34,172 nucleotides of DNA from Burkholderiaceae bacterium (GCA_947371415.1 CANBPJ010000003.1:1-34172); one strand, 5' to 3'. Shown: positions 23,924 to 32,126, counted from the first letter of the stretch. The notes: generated from the letters alone by a model not told the origin. Translations and numbers: made by a program.

Positions 23924-26023
23924 ATGCTGCACCAACCCGCCGCTTTAAGTAAACAGAAATTGATTGTCGTTTTTATCTCAGGACTTCTGAGTTCAATTGC
24001 CTTTGCCCAATCGACAACTCCGGCCCTCGAAATTACTGCAACAGGCTCACAGGAAGCAACTCAAAGTATTTTGACGCCTACGAAAGTCCTTCAAGGAGAT
24101 GAGCTACTTAATAAACTTGGCAGCACCCTTGGCGCCACCTTAGCTAATGAGTTGGGTGTATCTGCCACTGGATATGGTGCAGGCTCATCCAGACCAGTCA
24201 TACGCGGCCTTGAAGGATCGCGAGTTCAGATTTTGCAAAATGGCTTGTCTGTTGGTGATGTATCTAATATCTCGCAAGACCATGCCGTTGGCAACAATAT
24301 GCAAAATGCCCATCAAGTAGAAATACTTCGGGGTGCAGCCGCCCTACTTTATGGCTCGGGCTCGAGTGGCGGCCTAGTCAATGTGGTGAACGACCGCATC
24401 TTAACTAATCTGCCAGACAGACCAACTGGTGCAATCAACACCAGTTATGAAACCGTCAACAATGGTCGTGCCGGAGCCTTAGAGCTGGATGGCGCTATTG
24501 GTTCAGTTGCAGTGCATGTAGATACCGCGATTAATAATGCGAATAATTACCGCATCCCCGGCAACTCGACACAATCACAAGGTGAGCCCGCGGGAGGCTG
24601 GACAGTTCCCCCGGGTGGCGGAACTAATTACAGCGGCAAGCTACCGAACACTTACAGTGCTCAAAATAATTTAGGCGTTGGGGTCTCTCACATTGGAGAG
24701 TCTGGCTATACCGGTGTCTCTATAGAACGTTTAAATAACAACTACGGAATACCAACTCCCGAGGGCGGCTCCATCAATCAGTCGCAGAATCGCTATGACT
24801 TACAGCATCAAACACGCGATCCATTTTCTGGTTTCTCTTCTATCAAGGTTAGCGCAGCCAATTCCAATTACAACCATACCGAATTTAATAATGTCGGTGT
24901 AGCGGCATCACAATGGAAAAACATCGCTAATGAGGCTCGCCTTGAGTTGACCCACATTCCCGTTGCTGGCTGGAAAGGTAGCTTCGGCGCTCAAGTCACT
25001 GCAGCATCACTTAATGCAACTGAAGTAGGCACCGGGAGCTACGCCATTGTTCCGCCAACCAAAACCAGTTCCAATGCCTTATTTTGGATTGAGGAGGGCA
25101 AATGGAATTCCCTGCAAGGTAGCCTAGGCCTTCGTTACAACAGCCTTGCGCAGAATCCCAATTTAGGAACAACTTTAGAACCTCAACCCACAGTGGATCC
25201 CATCGGAACTACCCCTAGCATTACCTTACAGAATCGCAAATTTAATCTGATGTCTTATTCAGCCGGAGGCTTATGGGCCTTCATGCAGGGCTATGGTGCT
25301 GGAGTTGCCTACACGGTTTCACAACGCGCACCGAGCGCACAGGAGCTTTACTCCTATGGTGCACATGAATCTACTGCTACCTTTGATATTGGCAATCCCA
25401 ACCTCTCTAAAGAGACTTCACATAATTTAGAGCTCAATATTCAGAAGACCGTTGGCTTAATCAGGAGCAAGGCAAGCGTCTATGCCAATCGCTTTAACAA
25501 CTATATCTATAGCTACTACACTGGAAGTGTTATCAGCAATGGCGGACAAGAAGGCAATGGTTTTAACGTAGTTACCGCTCAGCAAGCTGCAGCCACCATC
25601 AAAGGCATTGAGGGCGAGCTAACCTATAACTGGAATCAAGCTGGCTTGGGTGGTCGAGTCTTTGGCGATGCCTCACAAGGTGCTTTTGATGCGGGAGGCA
25701 ACCTTCCGTTGCAGCCAGCACCCCGATTGGGCGCAGAGTTAGCGCATCAAAAAAATGGCTGGCTTACCAATGCGACTTACATTTATAGCTATCAACAGAA
25801 TCGATTGGCCAGTTGGGAGCAAGGCCCCGCACCAAGTTACAACCTGTTAAATGCTGGCATCTCCTACACAGAGCGAGTTAGAGACGTGAACTGGACTGTC
25901 TATGCAAACCTAAAGAACTTGCTCAATGAACAAATTCGGTATGCGACTACACCGATGGCGGTCAGGCTCTATGCACCGCAACCTGGAAGAAGTGTCATGG
26001 TGGGATTAAGAGGCGCTTTTTAA
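23924..26023 (+). CDS. TonB-dependent outer-membrane receptor, ZnuD-like
   Basis: A 699-residue outer-membrane receptor. Signal peptide 1-28 (AFA/Q), plug domain about 45-155 with VIRGLEGSRVQILQNGLS, DVSNISQDHAVG and VEILRGAAALLYGS, then a beta barrel ending in Phe. The plug wording closely resembles the zinc/heme receptor ZnuD of Neisseria and Acinetobacter. The long His-rich loops of some ZnuD proteins are not obvious, so zinc is likely but not certain. The DUF2946-like gene upstream also points to a metal. It ends 11 bases from the convergent chr gene. Confidence 0.87.
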   Translation: MLHQPAALSKQKLIVVFISGLLSSIAFAQSTTPALEITATGSQEATQSILTPTKVLQGDELLNKLGSTLGATLANELGVSATGYGAGSSRPVIRGLEGSRVQILQNGLSVGDVSNISQDHAVGNNMQNAHQVEILRGAAALLYGSGSSGGLVNVVNDRILTNLPDRPTGAINTSYETVNNGRAGALELDGAIGSVAVHVDTAINNANNYRIPGNSTQSQGEPAGGWTVPPGGGTNYSGKLPNTYSAQNNLGVGVSHIGESGYTGVSIERLNNNYGIPTPEGGSINQSQNRYDLQHQTRDPFSGFSSIKVSAANSNYNHTEFNNVGVAASQWKNIANEARLELTHIPVAGWKGSFGAQVTAASLNATEVGTGSYAIVPPTKTSSNALFWIEEGKWNSLQGSLGLRYNSLAQNPNLGTTLEPQPTVDPIGTTPSITLQNRKFNLMSYSAGGLWAFMQGYGAGVAYTVSQRAPSAQELYSYGAHESTATFDIGNPNLSKETSHNLELNIQKTVGLIRSKASVYANRFNNYIYSYYTGSVISNGGQEGNGFNVVTAQQAAATIKGIEGELTYNWNQAGLGGRVFGDASQGAFDAGGNLPLQPAPRLGAELAHQKNGWLTNATYIYSYQQNRLASWEQGPAPSYNLLNAGISYTERVRDVNWTVYANLKNLLNEQIRYATTPMAVRLYAPQPGRSVMVGLRGAF

Positions 26024-26034
26024 GTTAACGCCAG

Positions 26035-26559
26035 CTACCAATAATGCATTGCCAATGCACCGATACAGCCCGAACTCAAAATCAGGTAAACGGGGTTTAG
26101 TTTTGTTTTTAAGATGAGATAAAACGTGATCAATGCGAGTGTCAAAGTAATAGGACTCACAATGGACGCTTTACCTACTGCATAGACGCCTGAGGCCATC
26201 AACCCAAGAGAAATGGGTTCCAAGGCATTCTGAACAGCTCTTCGCCAGGGACTTTCACCAAATCGATTCCACAGTCTGCCAACGTAAAAGCACAGAACAC
26301 TAGACGGCAAAAAGAATGACAGTAAAACAATCCCGGCGCCCATCAGACCAGCCAATTGGTAGCCAATCACCAATACCATCAGCATATTGGGCCCAGGAGC
26401 CAATTGACCAAAACTATAGATGTGGACAAATTGGGTATGGTCGATACCAAACTGATGAGCCAGTAGGGATTGCATCTCTGGTAGCACTGCAGTGCCGCCC
26501 CCTACTGCCAAAATAGAGAGCAATGCAAAACTGAGGGCAAGGTGGATTAAAAGACTCAT
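26035..26559 (-). CDS. CHR-family (chromate-type) transporter, second half
   Basis: A 174-residue inner-membrane protein equal to one half of ChrA. AVGGGTAVLPEMQ and the FGQLAPGPNMLMV motif are hallmarks of the family. ATG at 26559 overlaps the stop of the first half (ATGA), so the two are translationally coupled and should form a heterodimer. An in-frame extension upstream lies inside the other half gene and is rejected. CHR proteins move chromate and sometimes sulfate-like oxyanions; the natural substrate here is unknown. Confidence 0.88.
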   Translation of the reverse strand: MSLLIHLALSFALLSILAVGGGTAVLPEMQSLLAHQFGIDHTQFVHIYSFGQLAPGPNMLMVLVIGYQLAGLMGAGIVLLSFFLPSSVLCFYVGRLWNRFGESPWRRAVQNALEPISLGLMASGVYAVGKASIVSPITLTLALITFYLILKTKLNPVYLILSSGCIGALAMHYW

Positions 26560-27128
26560 GCGCTCTGACGTGGACGGTAAAGATAAATAGCTATCGGAGC
26601 CATGATTAGCAGAACTATAGGTAAAGATAGTTTTGCAATACTCATTAACAAGAAGGTGACCACAATAATCAACAGCGACTTTAGATGGCGCCAATTATCT
26701 TCACCGATTCGGTAGGTTATTGCTGCCAGTAGACCACTAGCCGCCGCTGCAATACCAATCAAAATCAGATTTACCAGAGGATGATTCGAGGCGCTGGCAT
26801 AAAGGATCCCCATACCCAATACAAATAGACTGCCCGGCAAAATTAAACCAATGCTTGCAATAAAGGCTCCCGGGGCACCGCGCAGATGATCTCCAGATAG
26901 GACGGCCATATTGACTGAATTGAGGCCAGGCATTGTTTGGCTAATCGCCAGATAGGCCATGAATTCATCCGGTGACAGCCACTTGCGTTTTTCTACCAAG
27001 AGGATGCGTTCATAGGCAATAATCCCGCCGCCAAAGCTGATGGCGCCAATCAGTAAAAACTGAATAAATAGATCGCCCAGTTTGGGGGGGTCAGCCTTGG
27101 AAATGGAAATATCAGCAGCTAGAGTCAC
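26556..27128 (-). CDS. CHR-family (chromate-type) transporter, first half
   Basis: A 190-residue inner-membrane protein, the partner half of a split ChrA. GAISFGGGIIAYERILLVE and AISQTMPGLNSVNMAV match the FGG and PGP-type motifs (here MPG). The start is GTG, overlapping the TGA of the upstream tunnel-fold gene (GTGA). It is the fourth gene of a minus-strand set that begins with the plsC-like gene. Confidence 0.88.
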   Translation of the reverse strand: MTLAADISISKADPPKLGDLFIQFLLIGAISFGGGIIAYERILLVEKRKWLSPDEFMAYLAISQTMPGLNSVNMAVLSGDHLRGAPGAFIASIGLILPGSLFVLGMGILYASASNHPLVNLILIGIAAAASGLLAAITYRIGEDNWRHLKSLLIIVVTFLLMSIAKLSLPIVLLIMAPIAIYLYRPRQSA

Positions 27129-27952
27129 TCTGGCTTTCCATAAATTAAAGCTGTTTTAGTGCTACCGATCTCCAGCCAGTCAGCCAGCTCAATTTGAAGC
27201 TTTTTAAAGAATTTATCGGCTCGCTTATGTGCTTTTGCTTGTGCGCGATTTTGATCATTCACTCGATAGGAAAATGCCAGCTCGCCCACAATTGGATCAC
27301 CAACACTTTTCATCCAAATTGCAATATCGCAATGCGCTTGCACTCCATCCCCAAACACCAAATTACCAATTGGTAGGCATGCCTCGAGAATTTTGTTGGT
27401 ACTCCCACCCACAATGCGCAGCGGCAGTTTTTTATCAATGGGTAGATGGACTAGGCCAGGGAAAAACTTGCCGACACTATTGAGGCTTCGATCAAATAGA
27501 TTATCCAAAGGCACGGCATCTAGAATGGCATTGTTTGAATAGATTGATCGCTTGGTTCCGAGGGTGTCGCCACGCAATATCTCCTCTTTTAAGCGCAACC
27601 TTGATTTAATCTTTTTATTGGGGCTTGGGTCAAATTGAGAAGACTCCGAAAGATCACTCGCACGGCATTTTAGGGTGACCTCACACCAATCATCTACCCA
27701 AACATTCTGGCGAGATTCACGAACGCGCAAGATGATGTTGTTACGACGAAAATCCTCTCCAGGCGTATCGTAAAAATAAATATTACGAAGGCCGGTAGTT
27801 GCATTATCTAAATGGAAAAAATCCACCTTACTCTTTTTGCAGAACTTGAGAATCTGATCGCTTAAAGCAGTAATTCTGCTGCGACGATCCAAGCCTTTTG
27901 GCTTGATGAGGAGCTTGAACTCTCGATTGGTAATAGACTCATGTAGCTTCAT
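27125..27952 (-). CDS. Divergent tunnel-fold (CYTH/VTC-like) protein
   Basis: A 275-residue protein I cannot place firmly. REFKLLI near the N-terminus, YFYDTPGEDFRRNNIILRVRES, then WCEVTLKCR, RLRLKEEI and VGELAFSY recur in the order seen in triphosphate tunnel metalloenzymes (CYTH triphosphatases and VTC polyphosphate polymerase domains). The first Glu of the usual ExExK is Asn here (NREFK). The location directly after ppk2 supports a polyphosphate or triphosphate substrate. The start is ATG with AAGGGG 8 bases upstream, inside a small inverted repeat. It overlaps the next gene by 4 bases. Confidence 0.55.
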   Translation of the reverse strand: MKLHESITNREFKLLIKPKGLDRRSRITALSDQILKFCKKSKVDFFHLDNATTGLRNIYFYDTPGEDFRRNNIILRVRESRQNVWVDDWCEVTLKCRASDLSESSQFDPSPNKKIKSRLRLKEEILRGDTLGTKRSIYSNNAILDAVPLDNLFDRSLNSVGKFFPGLVHLPIDKKLPLRIVGGSTNKILEACLPIGNLVFGDGVQAHCDIAIWMKSVGDPIVGELAFSYRVNDQNRAQAKAHKRADKFFKKLQIELADWLEIGSTKTALIYGKPE

Positions 27953-27953
27953 G

Positions 27954-27988
27954 GTGTTAACCCCTTAATATGGTTAAGAGATTAACAC
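27954..27988 (-). promoter_or_regulatory. Inverted repeat holding the ribosome binding site of the tunnel-fold gene
   Basis: GTGTTAA (27954-27960) and TTAACAC (27982-27988) flank the AAGGGG Shine-Dalgarno, which sits in the loop next to the ATG at 27952. A second pairing, TTAACC with GGTTAA, is possible. Such a structure could tune translation of this gene relative to ppk2. Confidence 0.35.
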
Positions 27989-28001
27989 TTTCTGCAAATT
28001 C

Positions 28002-28907
28002 TTAGTACACCTCAGGTACGTACATTTCAGGAGGCACTGGGCCTCGCAAGTAATCTGGATTATGTACGCGGGCAGGCAAGGTAATTTCTGGATGATCAAT
28101 TTCTTTATAGGGAATTTGATCTAGCAAATGAGAGATGCAATTGAGGCGCGCCTTTTTCTTATCATTGGCTGCCACTACCCACCATGGCGCCTCAGGAATG
28201 TTGGTGCGATCCAACATAGTCTCTTTTGCCTTGGTATAAGCCTCCCAGTGGCGACGAGCATCCAGATCCATTGGGCTTAATTTCCACTGCTTCAGCGGAT
28301 CATGGATTCGCATCATGAAGCGGTTGTATTGCTCGTCATCTGAAATCGAGAACCAATACTTAATCAAGATGATGCCAGATCGAATAATCATGCGCTCAAA
28401 TTCTGGGACCGTCCGCAAAAACTCTTCATACTCGGCATCAGTACAGAAACCCATGACTTTTTCTACGCCAGCACGGTTATACCAACTGCGGTCAAACAGC
28501 ACAATTTCACCACCAGCAGGTAAATTGGATATGTAGCGCTGAAAATACCACTGAGTCTTTTCCCGCTCACTTGGGGCTGTCAATGCTACGACTTTACAAA
28601 CACGGGGGTTAAGTCGCTGCGTAATCCGCTTGATTGCACCACCCTTACCCGCAGAATCGCGACCTTCGAATAAAACAGCAACTTTGAGCTTATTCTCTAC
28701 AACCCAGTCCTGAAGCTTAACTAACTCGCCCTGTAAGCGAAAAAGCTCCTTGAAATAGACTTGGCGCGGGATAACAGAACCGCTACCACCATCCGGGGAA
28801 AGGCGGTCATCATCAAGCTCCATTTCGAGCTCTTCGTCCATGCTATCTAAGATTTCTTCTTGAGCACGCTGATACCACTCAGCCATCTCTTTGTGTTTTG
28901 ACGTCAT
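28002..28907 (-). CDS. ppk2: Polyphosphate kinase 2 (second copy)
   Basis: A 301-residue PPK2 of the class that interconverts polyphosphate and nucleoside di/triphosphates. It begins with an acidic helix-like segment (about 17-39, EEILDSMDEELEMELDDD). Walker A is GRDSAGKGG (82-90) and Walker B is FDRSWYNR with its Asp (D139). ATG at 28907 is chosen: AGGGGAAGAA precedes it and it overlaps the plsC-like stop codon (ATGA). It differs from the first copy (17252-18025) in its N-terminal extension and Walker B Asp, so the two are probably not interchangeable. Confidence 0.94.
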   Translation of the reverse strand: MTSKHKEMAEWYQRAQEEILDSMDEELEMELDDDRLSPDGGSGSVIPRQVYFKELFRLQGELVKLQDWVVENKLKVAVLFEGRDSAGKGGAIKRITQRLNPRVCKVVALTAPSEREKTQWYFQRYISNLPAGGEIVLFDRSWYNRAGVEKVMGFCTDAEYEEFLRTVPEFERMIIRSGIILIKYWFSISDDEQYNRFMMRIHDPLKQWKLSPMDLDARRHWEAYTKAKETMLDRTNIPEAPWWVVAANDKKKARLNCISHLLDQIPYKEIDHPEITLPARVHNPDYLRGPVPPEMYVPEVY

Positions 28908-29749
28908 TTCTTCCCCTGAGGCGTTACTAGCTTTGTATCCCAAGGATATGACACTTTTGTTACGGATGCCTTTTCAAGGCTTTTTGAGATCGATTCCTGG
29001 CTGTAATTTGCCAATTGCTTGCGATCCGCATTTGGCAAGAGGTCATCTGAATAAGCTGGAAAGAGCCTAATATGCGCCACCAAAGATCGATTTTTGATGA
29101 CCCTGGACATCGACTCCAATAAGCCCATATCTCCAATAAATGCTGGGGATTCGCTCCTCAAACCAGTGACTTTTGAGAGATATTGAAGGGCGAGCGGAAA
29201 AACTGGCACATTTGCGGCAATCGCGGATTCAAACAGATTGGGCTTAAACGGCAAGACAGAATCACCAATTGTTGAGGTTCCCTCGGGGAAAATACAGATA
29301 GATTCTGTTTTTAGCACTTCCGCCATCCGACCAACCACTTGCCTTGCCTGTCGGGCACTGTCCCTACGGATAAATACGGTGCCTAGTTGTTTGGCCATCC
29401 ACCCAAATATCGGCCAACCCTCTACTTCAGACTTCGCTACAAAACGAATTGGCTTAAATGCATTAATAACATGAATATCCAGCCACGATATATGGTTGGA
29501 GGCGATCAAATGCGGGGTATTACCCAGTAAAACAGCATCTTGAACGACAAGCTCAATATTGAATATTTTTAGAAGGCGTTTTGACCAAGCCTGAATTTTT
29601 CGATCTTTATTCCTGCGATTCAGAAATGGAAAAACAAAAGCTAGCGTACAAACACCGCAAATAACATGAACCCAGATTTGGCACCATACCCAGATACGCA
29701 GGAGCCTTGGCGTCTCTACTACATCGAGGTCGGAAGAAAGTATTTTCAT
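28904..29749 (-). CDS. PlsC/OlsA-like lysophospholipid acyltransferase
   Basis: A 281-residue membrane-associated acyltransferase. NHISWLD (catalytic H86 and D91) and FPEGTS (154-159) are the two diagnostic motifs; an N-terminal hydrophobic helix (about 20-42) anchors it. It transfers an acyl chain to a lyso-lipid: either lysophosphatidic acid (PlsC) or lyso-ornithine lipid (OlsA). The OlsB-like gene in the neighbouring divergent operon favours the second role, as inference. ATG at 29749 is preferred to a TTG at 29755. The start is 22 bases from the Pho-box array. Confidence 0.87.
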   Translation of the reverse strand: MKILSSDLDVVETPRLLRIWVWCQIWVHVICGVCTLAFVFPFLNRRNKDRKIQAWSKRLLKIFNIELVVQDAVLLGNTPHLIASNHISWLDIHVINAFKPIRFVAKSEVEGWPIFGWMAKQLGTVFIRRDSARQARQVVGRMAEVLKTESICIFPEGTSTIGDSVLPFKPNLFESAIAANVPVFPLALQYLSKVTGLRSESPAFIGDMGLLESMSRVIKNRSLVAHIRLFPAYSDDLLPNADRKQLANYSQESISKSLEKASVTKVSYPWDTKLVTPQGKK

Positions 29750-29760
29750 AAACAAGCATC

Positions 29761-29790
29761 AATATAAATCATGTCATCAAAATGTCGTAA
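29761..29790 (-). promoter_or_regulatory. Possible promoter of the plsC-ppk2 operon
   Basis: On the minus strand TTACGA (29790-29785), an 18-base spacer and TATATT (29766-29761) would start transcription about 5-6 bases before the plsC ATG, giving a nearly leaderless message. It overlaps the Pho-box array, so PhoB could regulate it. The -35 match is weak. Confidence 0.35.
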
Positions 29791-29810
29791 AACTGTCATG
29801 AGGATTACAT
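29771..29810 (+). promoter_or_regulatory. Pho-box-like array (PhoB sites)
   Basis: Seven-base units ATGTCAT (29771-29777), ATGTCGT (29782-29788) and CTGTCAT (29793-29799) are each separated by 4 A-rich bases, an exact 11-bp period. A weaker fourth unit, ATTACAT, lies at 29804-29810. The PhoB consensus is CTGTCAT direct repeats at this spacing. CATGAT (29808-29813) could be the -10 of the rightward operon. The array sits in the only gap between the two divergent lipid/polyphosphate gene sets. Confidence 0.75.
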
Positions 29811-29834
29811 GATGGGCGGGCTTAATGCTTACTC

Positions 29835-30644
29835 ATGATGCATTACAGAGCTATTTGGATTTCAGATATACACCTAGGAACATCAGGGTGTCAGGCTAAC
29901 TACCTCCTCGATTTCTTAAAACACAATGAGGCGGATCAGTTTTATTTGGTTGGCGATATTATCGACGGCTGGCGCCTAAAACAATCTTTTTATTGGCCTC
30001 AAGCTCACAATGACGTAGTTCAAAAATTATTGCGTAAGGCACGAAAAGGTACCGAGGTTATTTATATCCCCGGCAATCATGACGAGGCAGCGCGGCAGTA
30101 TTTTGGCATGTCATTTGGCGACATTAAAGTTCAAGAAGAGGTGATCCACACAACCTTGGATGGCCGCAAGCTTTGGGTCACCCATGGCGATCTATTTGAC
30201 GGTGTCATGCAATACGCAAAATGGCTAGCTTACGTTGGTGATACGCTGTACTCCTTCATTCTTTACATCAACCGCTATTTCAATATGTTGCGGATCAAGA
30301 TGGGCCTGCAGTACTGGTCTCTCTCTCAATATCTCAAGCACCAAGTAAAAAATGCAGTGAGTTATATCGCAGACTTTGAGCACATCATGGCTAGAGAAGC
30401 GCGCTTGCGTAATTGTGATGGCGTGGTCTGCGGCCATATTCACAAAGCTGAAATCCGCGAGATTGATGGTCTGCTCTACTGCAATGATGGTGATTGGGTA
30501 GAAAGTCTTTCTGCACTAGTCGAGACAACCGAAGGCGAACTCAAAATTATTTACTGGACACATATCAAAGGTGATCCAGTTCAAGCTCCTGAAATTACTC
30601 TCCAACCCGCTGTTGAAGCACTTTTTAAAGAGGCTGCCTTATGA
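29835..30644 (+). CDS. plcP: PlcP-like metallophosphoesterase (phospholipase C type)
   Basis: A 269-residue calcineurin-like phosphoesterase with the full two-metal set: DIHLG (D11, H13), GDIIDGW (D41), GNHDE (N81, H82), THGD (H117) and GHIH (H201, H203). The fold is shared with LpxH, but coupling by a 4-base overlap to an Agt-like glycosyltransferase and a Pho box upstream match PlcP, which removes phospholipid headgroups to give diacylglycerol under phosphate starvation. The LpxH alternative (lipid A synthesis) cannot be excluded from motifs alone. Two ATGs in tandem occur at the start, and the Shine-Dalgarno is weak. Confidence 0.8.
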   Translation: MMHYRAIWISDIHLGTSGCQANYLLDFLKHNEADQFYLVGDIIDGWRLKQSFYWPQAHNDVVQKLLRKARKGTEVIYIPGNHDEAARQYFGMSFGDIKVQEEVIHTTLDGRKLWVTHGDLFDGVMQYAKWLAYVGDTLYSFILYINRYFNMLRIKMGLQYWSLSQYLKHQVKNAVSYIADFEHIMAREARLRNCDGVVCGHIHKAEIREIDGLLYCNDGDWVESLSALVETTEGELKIIYWTHIKGDPVQAPEITLQPAVEALFKEAAL

Positions 30645-31669
30645 AAATTATGATCATCACTGATGCATGGGATCCGCAAGTTAATGGCGTGGTGAGAACA
30701 CTAAAGCAAACGCGCGCCGAACTCATTGCCATGGGTCATGAGGTTGAAATGATTACGCCAAATGGCTTTAAATCTATTCCATGCCCGACTTATCCCGATA
30801 TTGCTCTCTCTTTATTTCCCGGAAAAGAAGTTGCCCGCAAAATCAAAGCATTCGCACCGGATGCGATGCATATCGCCACAGAGGGCCCTTTAGGCTTATC
30901 GGCGCGCGCTTATGCTGTAAAAAACAATCTACCCTTCTCTACCGCCTACCACACGCGCTTTCCTGAGTATGTCAAAGCACGTACCGGCATTCCACTTGCC
31001 ATTACTTATGCTTTCATCCGCTGGTTTCATGGGCAGTCTATGGCAGTCATGGCACCCACCATTGTCGTTAAGGATGATCTAGAAAAATATGGGCTTAATA
31101 ATGTGGTCTTGTGGTCTAGAGGTGTTGATCTCGATATCTTCAAAATACAAGAATCCAAAGCACTCAATACTGCACACCCAATCTTTTTGTATGTCGGTCG
31201 CGTTGCCGTGGAAAAGAATATCAATGCCTTTTTAGAAATTGATCTGCCAGGCTCAAAATGGGTGGTTGGCGATGGTCCAGCAATGGCTGGTATTAAAGAA
31301 AAATACCCTGACATTAACTATCTGGGTGTGCTGCAACAACATGAGCTGGCTAAGGTATATGCCGCAGCCGATGTGTTTGTATTTCCCAGCAAAACAGATA
31401 CGTTTGGACTGGTATTGCTGGAGGCTATGGCCTGCGGTACGCCAGTAGCAGCCTATCCAGTAACTGGCCCAATTGATGTTCTAGGCAACTCCCCAGCGGG
31501 AGCTATGAATGAGGATTTGCGGGAGGCTTGCCTGCAGGCTCTCAAGATTCCGCGTGAAGTTGCTAGAGCTCATGCCGAGAAATTCTCTTGGAGAGCTGCT
31601 TCCGAGCAATTTGCAAATCACCTTAAGCCAGTGCCATCAACAGAAGTTCATGTTAGCGCTCTCGCATAA
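30641..31669 (+). CDS. Agt-like GT4 glycosyltransferase (glycolipid synthesis)
   Basis: A 342-residue GT-B glycosyltransferase. The N-terminus TDAWDPQVNGVVRTL (7-21) and YHTRFPEYVKAR are typical of the group that glycosylates diacylglycerol or related lipids. The nucleotide-sugar site is KTDTFGLVLLEAMACGTP (251-268), with Asp replacing the first Glu of the Ex7E pattern. It overlaps plcP by 4 bases (ATGA), so the two products are made together. Likely reaction: sugar transfer from a nucleotide sugar to diacylglycerol at the inner membrane. The sugar is not predictable. Confidence 0.83.
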   Translation: MKIMIITDAWDPQVNGVVRTLKQTRAELIAMGHEVEMITPNGFKSIPCPTYPDIALSLFPGKEVARKIKAFAPDAMHIATEGPLGLSARAYAVKNNLPFSTAYHTRFPEYVKARTGIPLAITYAFIRWFHGQSMAVMAPTIVVKDDLEKYGLNNVVLWSRGVDLDIFKIQESKALNTAHPIFLYVGRVAVEKNINAFLEIDLPGSKWVVGDGPAMAGIKEKYPDINYLGVLQQHELAKVYAAADVFVFPSKTDTFGLVLLEAMACGTPVAAYPVTGPIDVLGNSPAGAMNEDLREACLQALKIPREVARAHAEKFSWRAASEQFANHLKPVPSTEVHVSALA

Positions 31670-31678
31670 GGCAGCATT

Positions 31679-32083
31679 TTGACCACCCCCTACAACATCA
31701 ATCAGAATCCCCACAAAGGCAATCGTGGTCTCACCAGAGCTTGGCATGCCGCCAAGAACTCTTGGTGTGGCATTGTTTACGCATTCAAAGAAGAAAGTGC
31801 TTTTAGGCAAGAGCTCACACTACTGATATTACTCACCCCTCTTGCACTTTTTCTGCCGATCAGCCCACTCGAAAAGTGCGCTCTGATTGCCTCATTAATC
31901 ATGGTGTTAGTTGTGGAGTTACTTAACTCAAGTGTTGAGGCAGCCATCGACCGAATCTCATTTGATCATCACGATCTATCAAAGAGGGCAAAAGACTTCG
32001 GATCGGCTGCAGTAATGTTAGCCCTGATGATTGCCGCATTGCTTTGGATCGCGATTTGCGCTCCCCTTGTCATGTCTTCGTAA
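31679..32083 (+). CDS. dgkA: Diacylglycerol kinase
   Basis: A 134-residue integral-membrane kinase with three helices and the invariant segment VVELLNSSVEAAIDR (78-92). It phosphorylates diacylglycerol to phosphatidic acid. It starts at TTG (31679) with AAGG 7-8 bases upstream; no ATG exists before the catalytic segment. It lies 9 bases after the glycosyltransferase gene, in the same operon, where it can return PlcP-made diacylglycerol to the phospholipid pool. Confidence 0.93.
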   Translation: MTTPYNINQNPHKGNRGLTRAWHAAKNSWCGIVYAFKEESAFRQELTLLILLTPLALFLPISPLEKCALIASLIMVLVVELLNSSVEAAIDRISFDHHDLSKRAKDFGSAAVMLALMIAALLWIAICAPLVMSS

Positions 32084-32126
32084 CAAAATACTTATACGAT
32101 TTAAAGGTATATAAATAAGGATAACT

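Noticed and set aside
26560..26694. N-terminal extension of the second chr half to 26694
   Set aside because: It lies wholly inside the first chr half in another frame and precedes the natural hydrophobic start; the ATGA overlap explains the true start.
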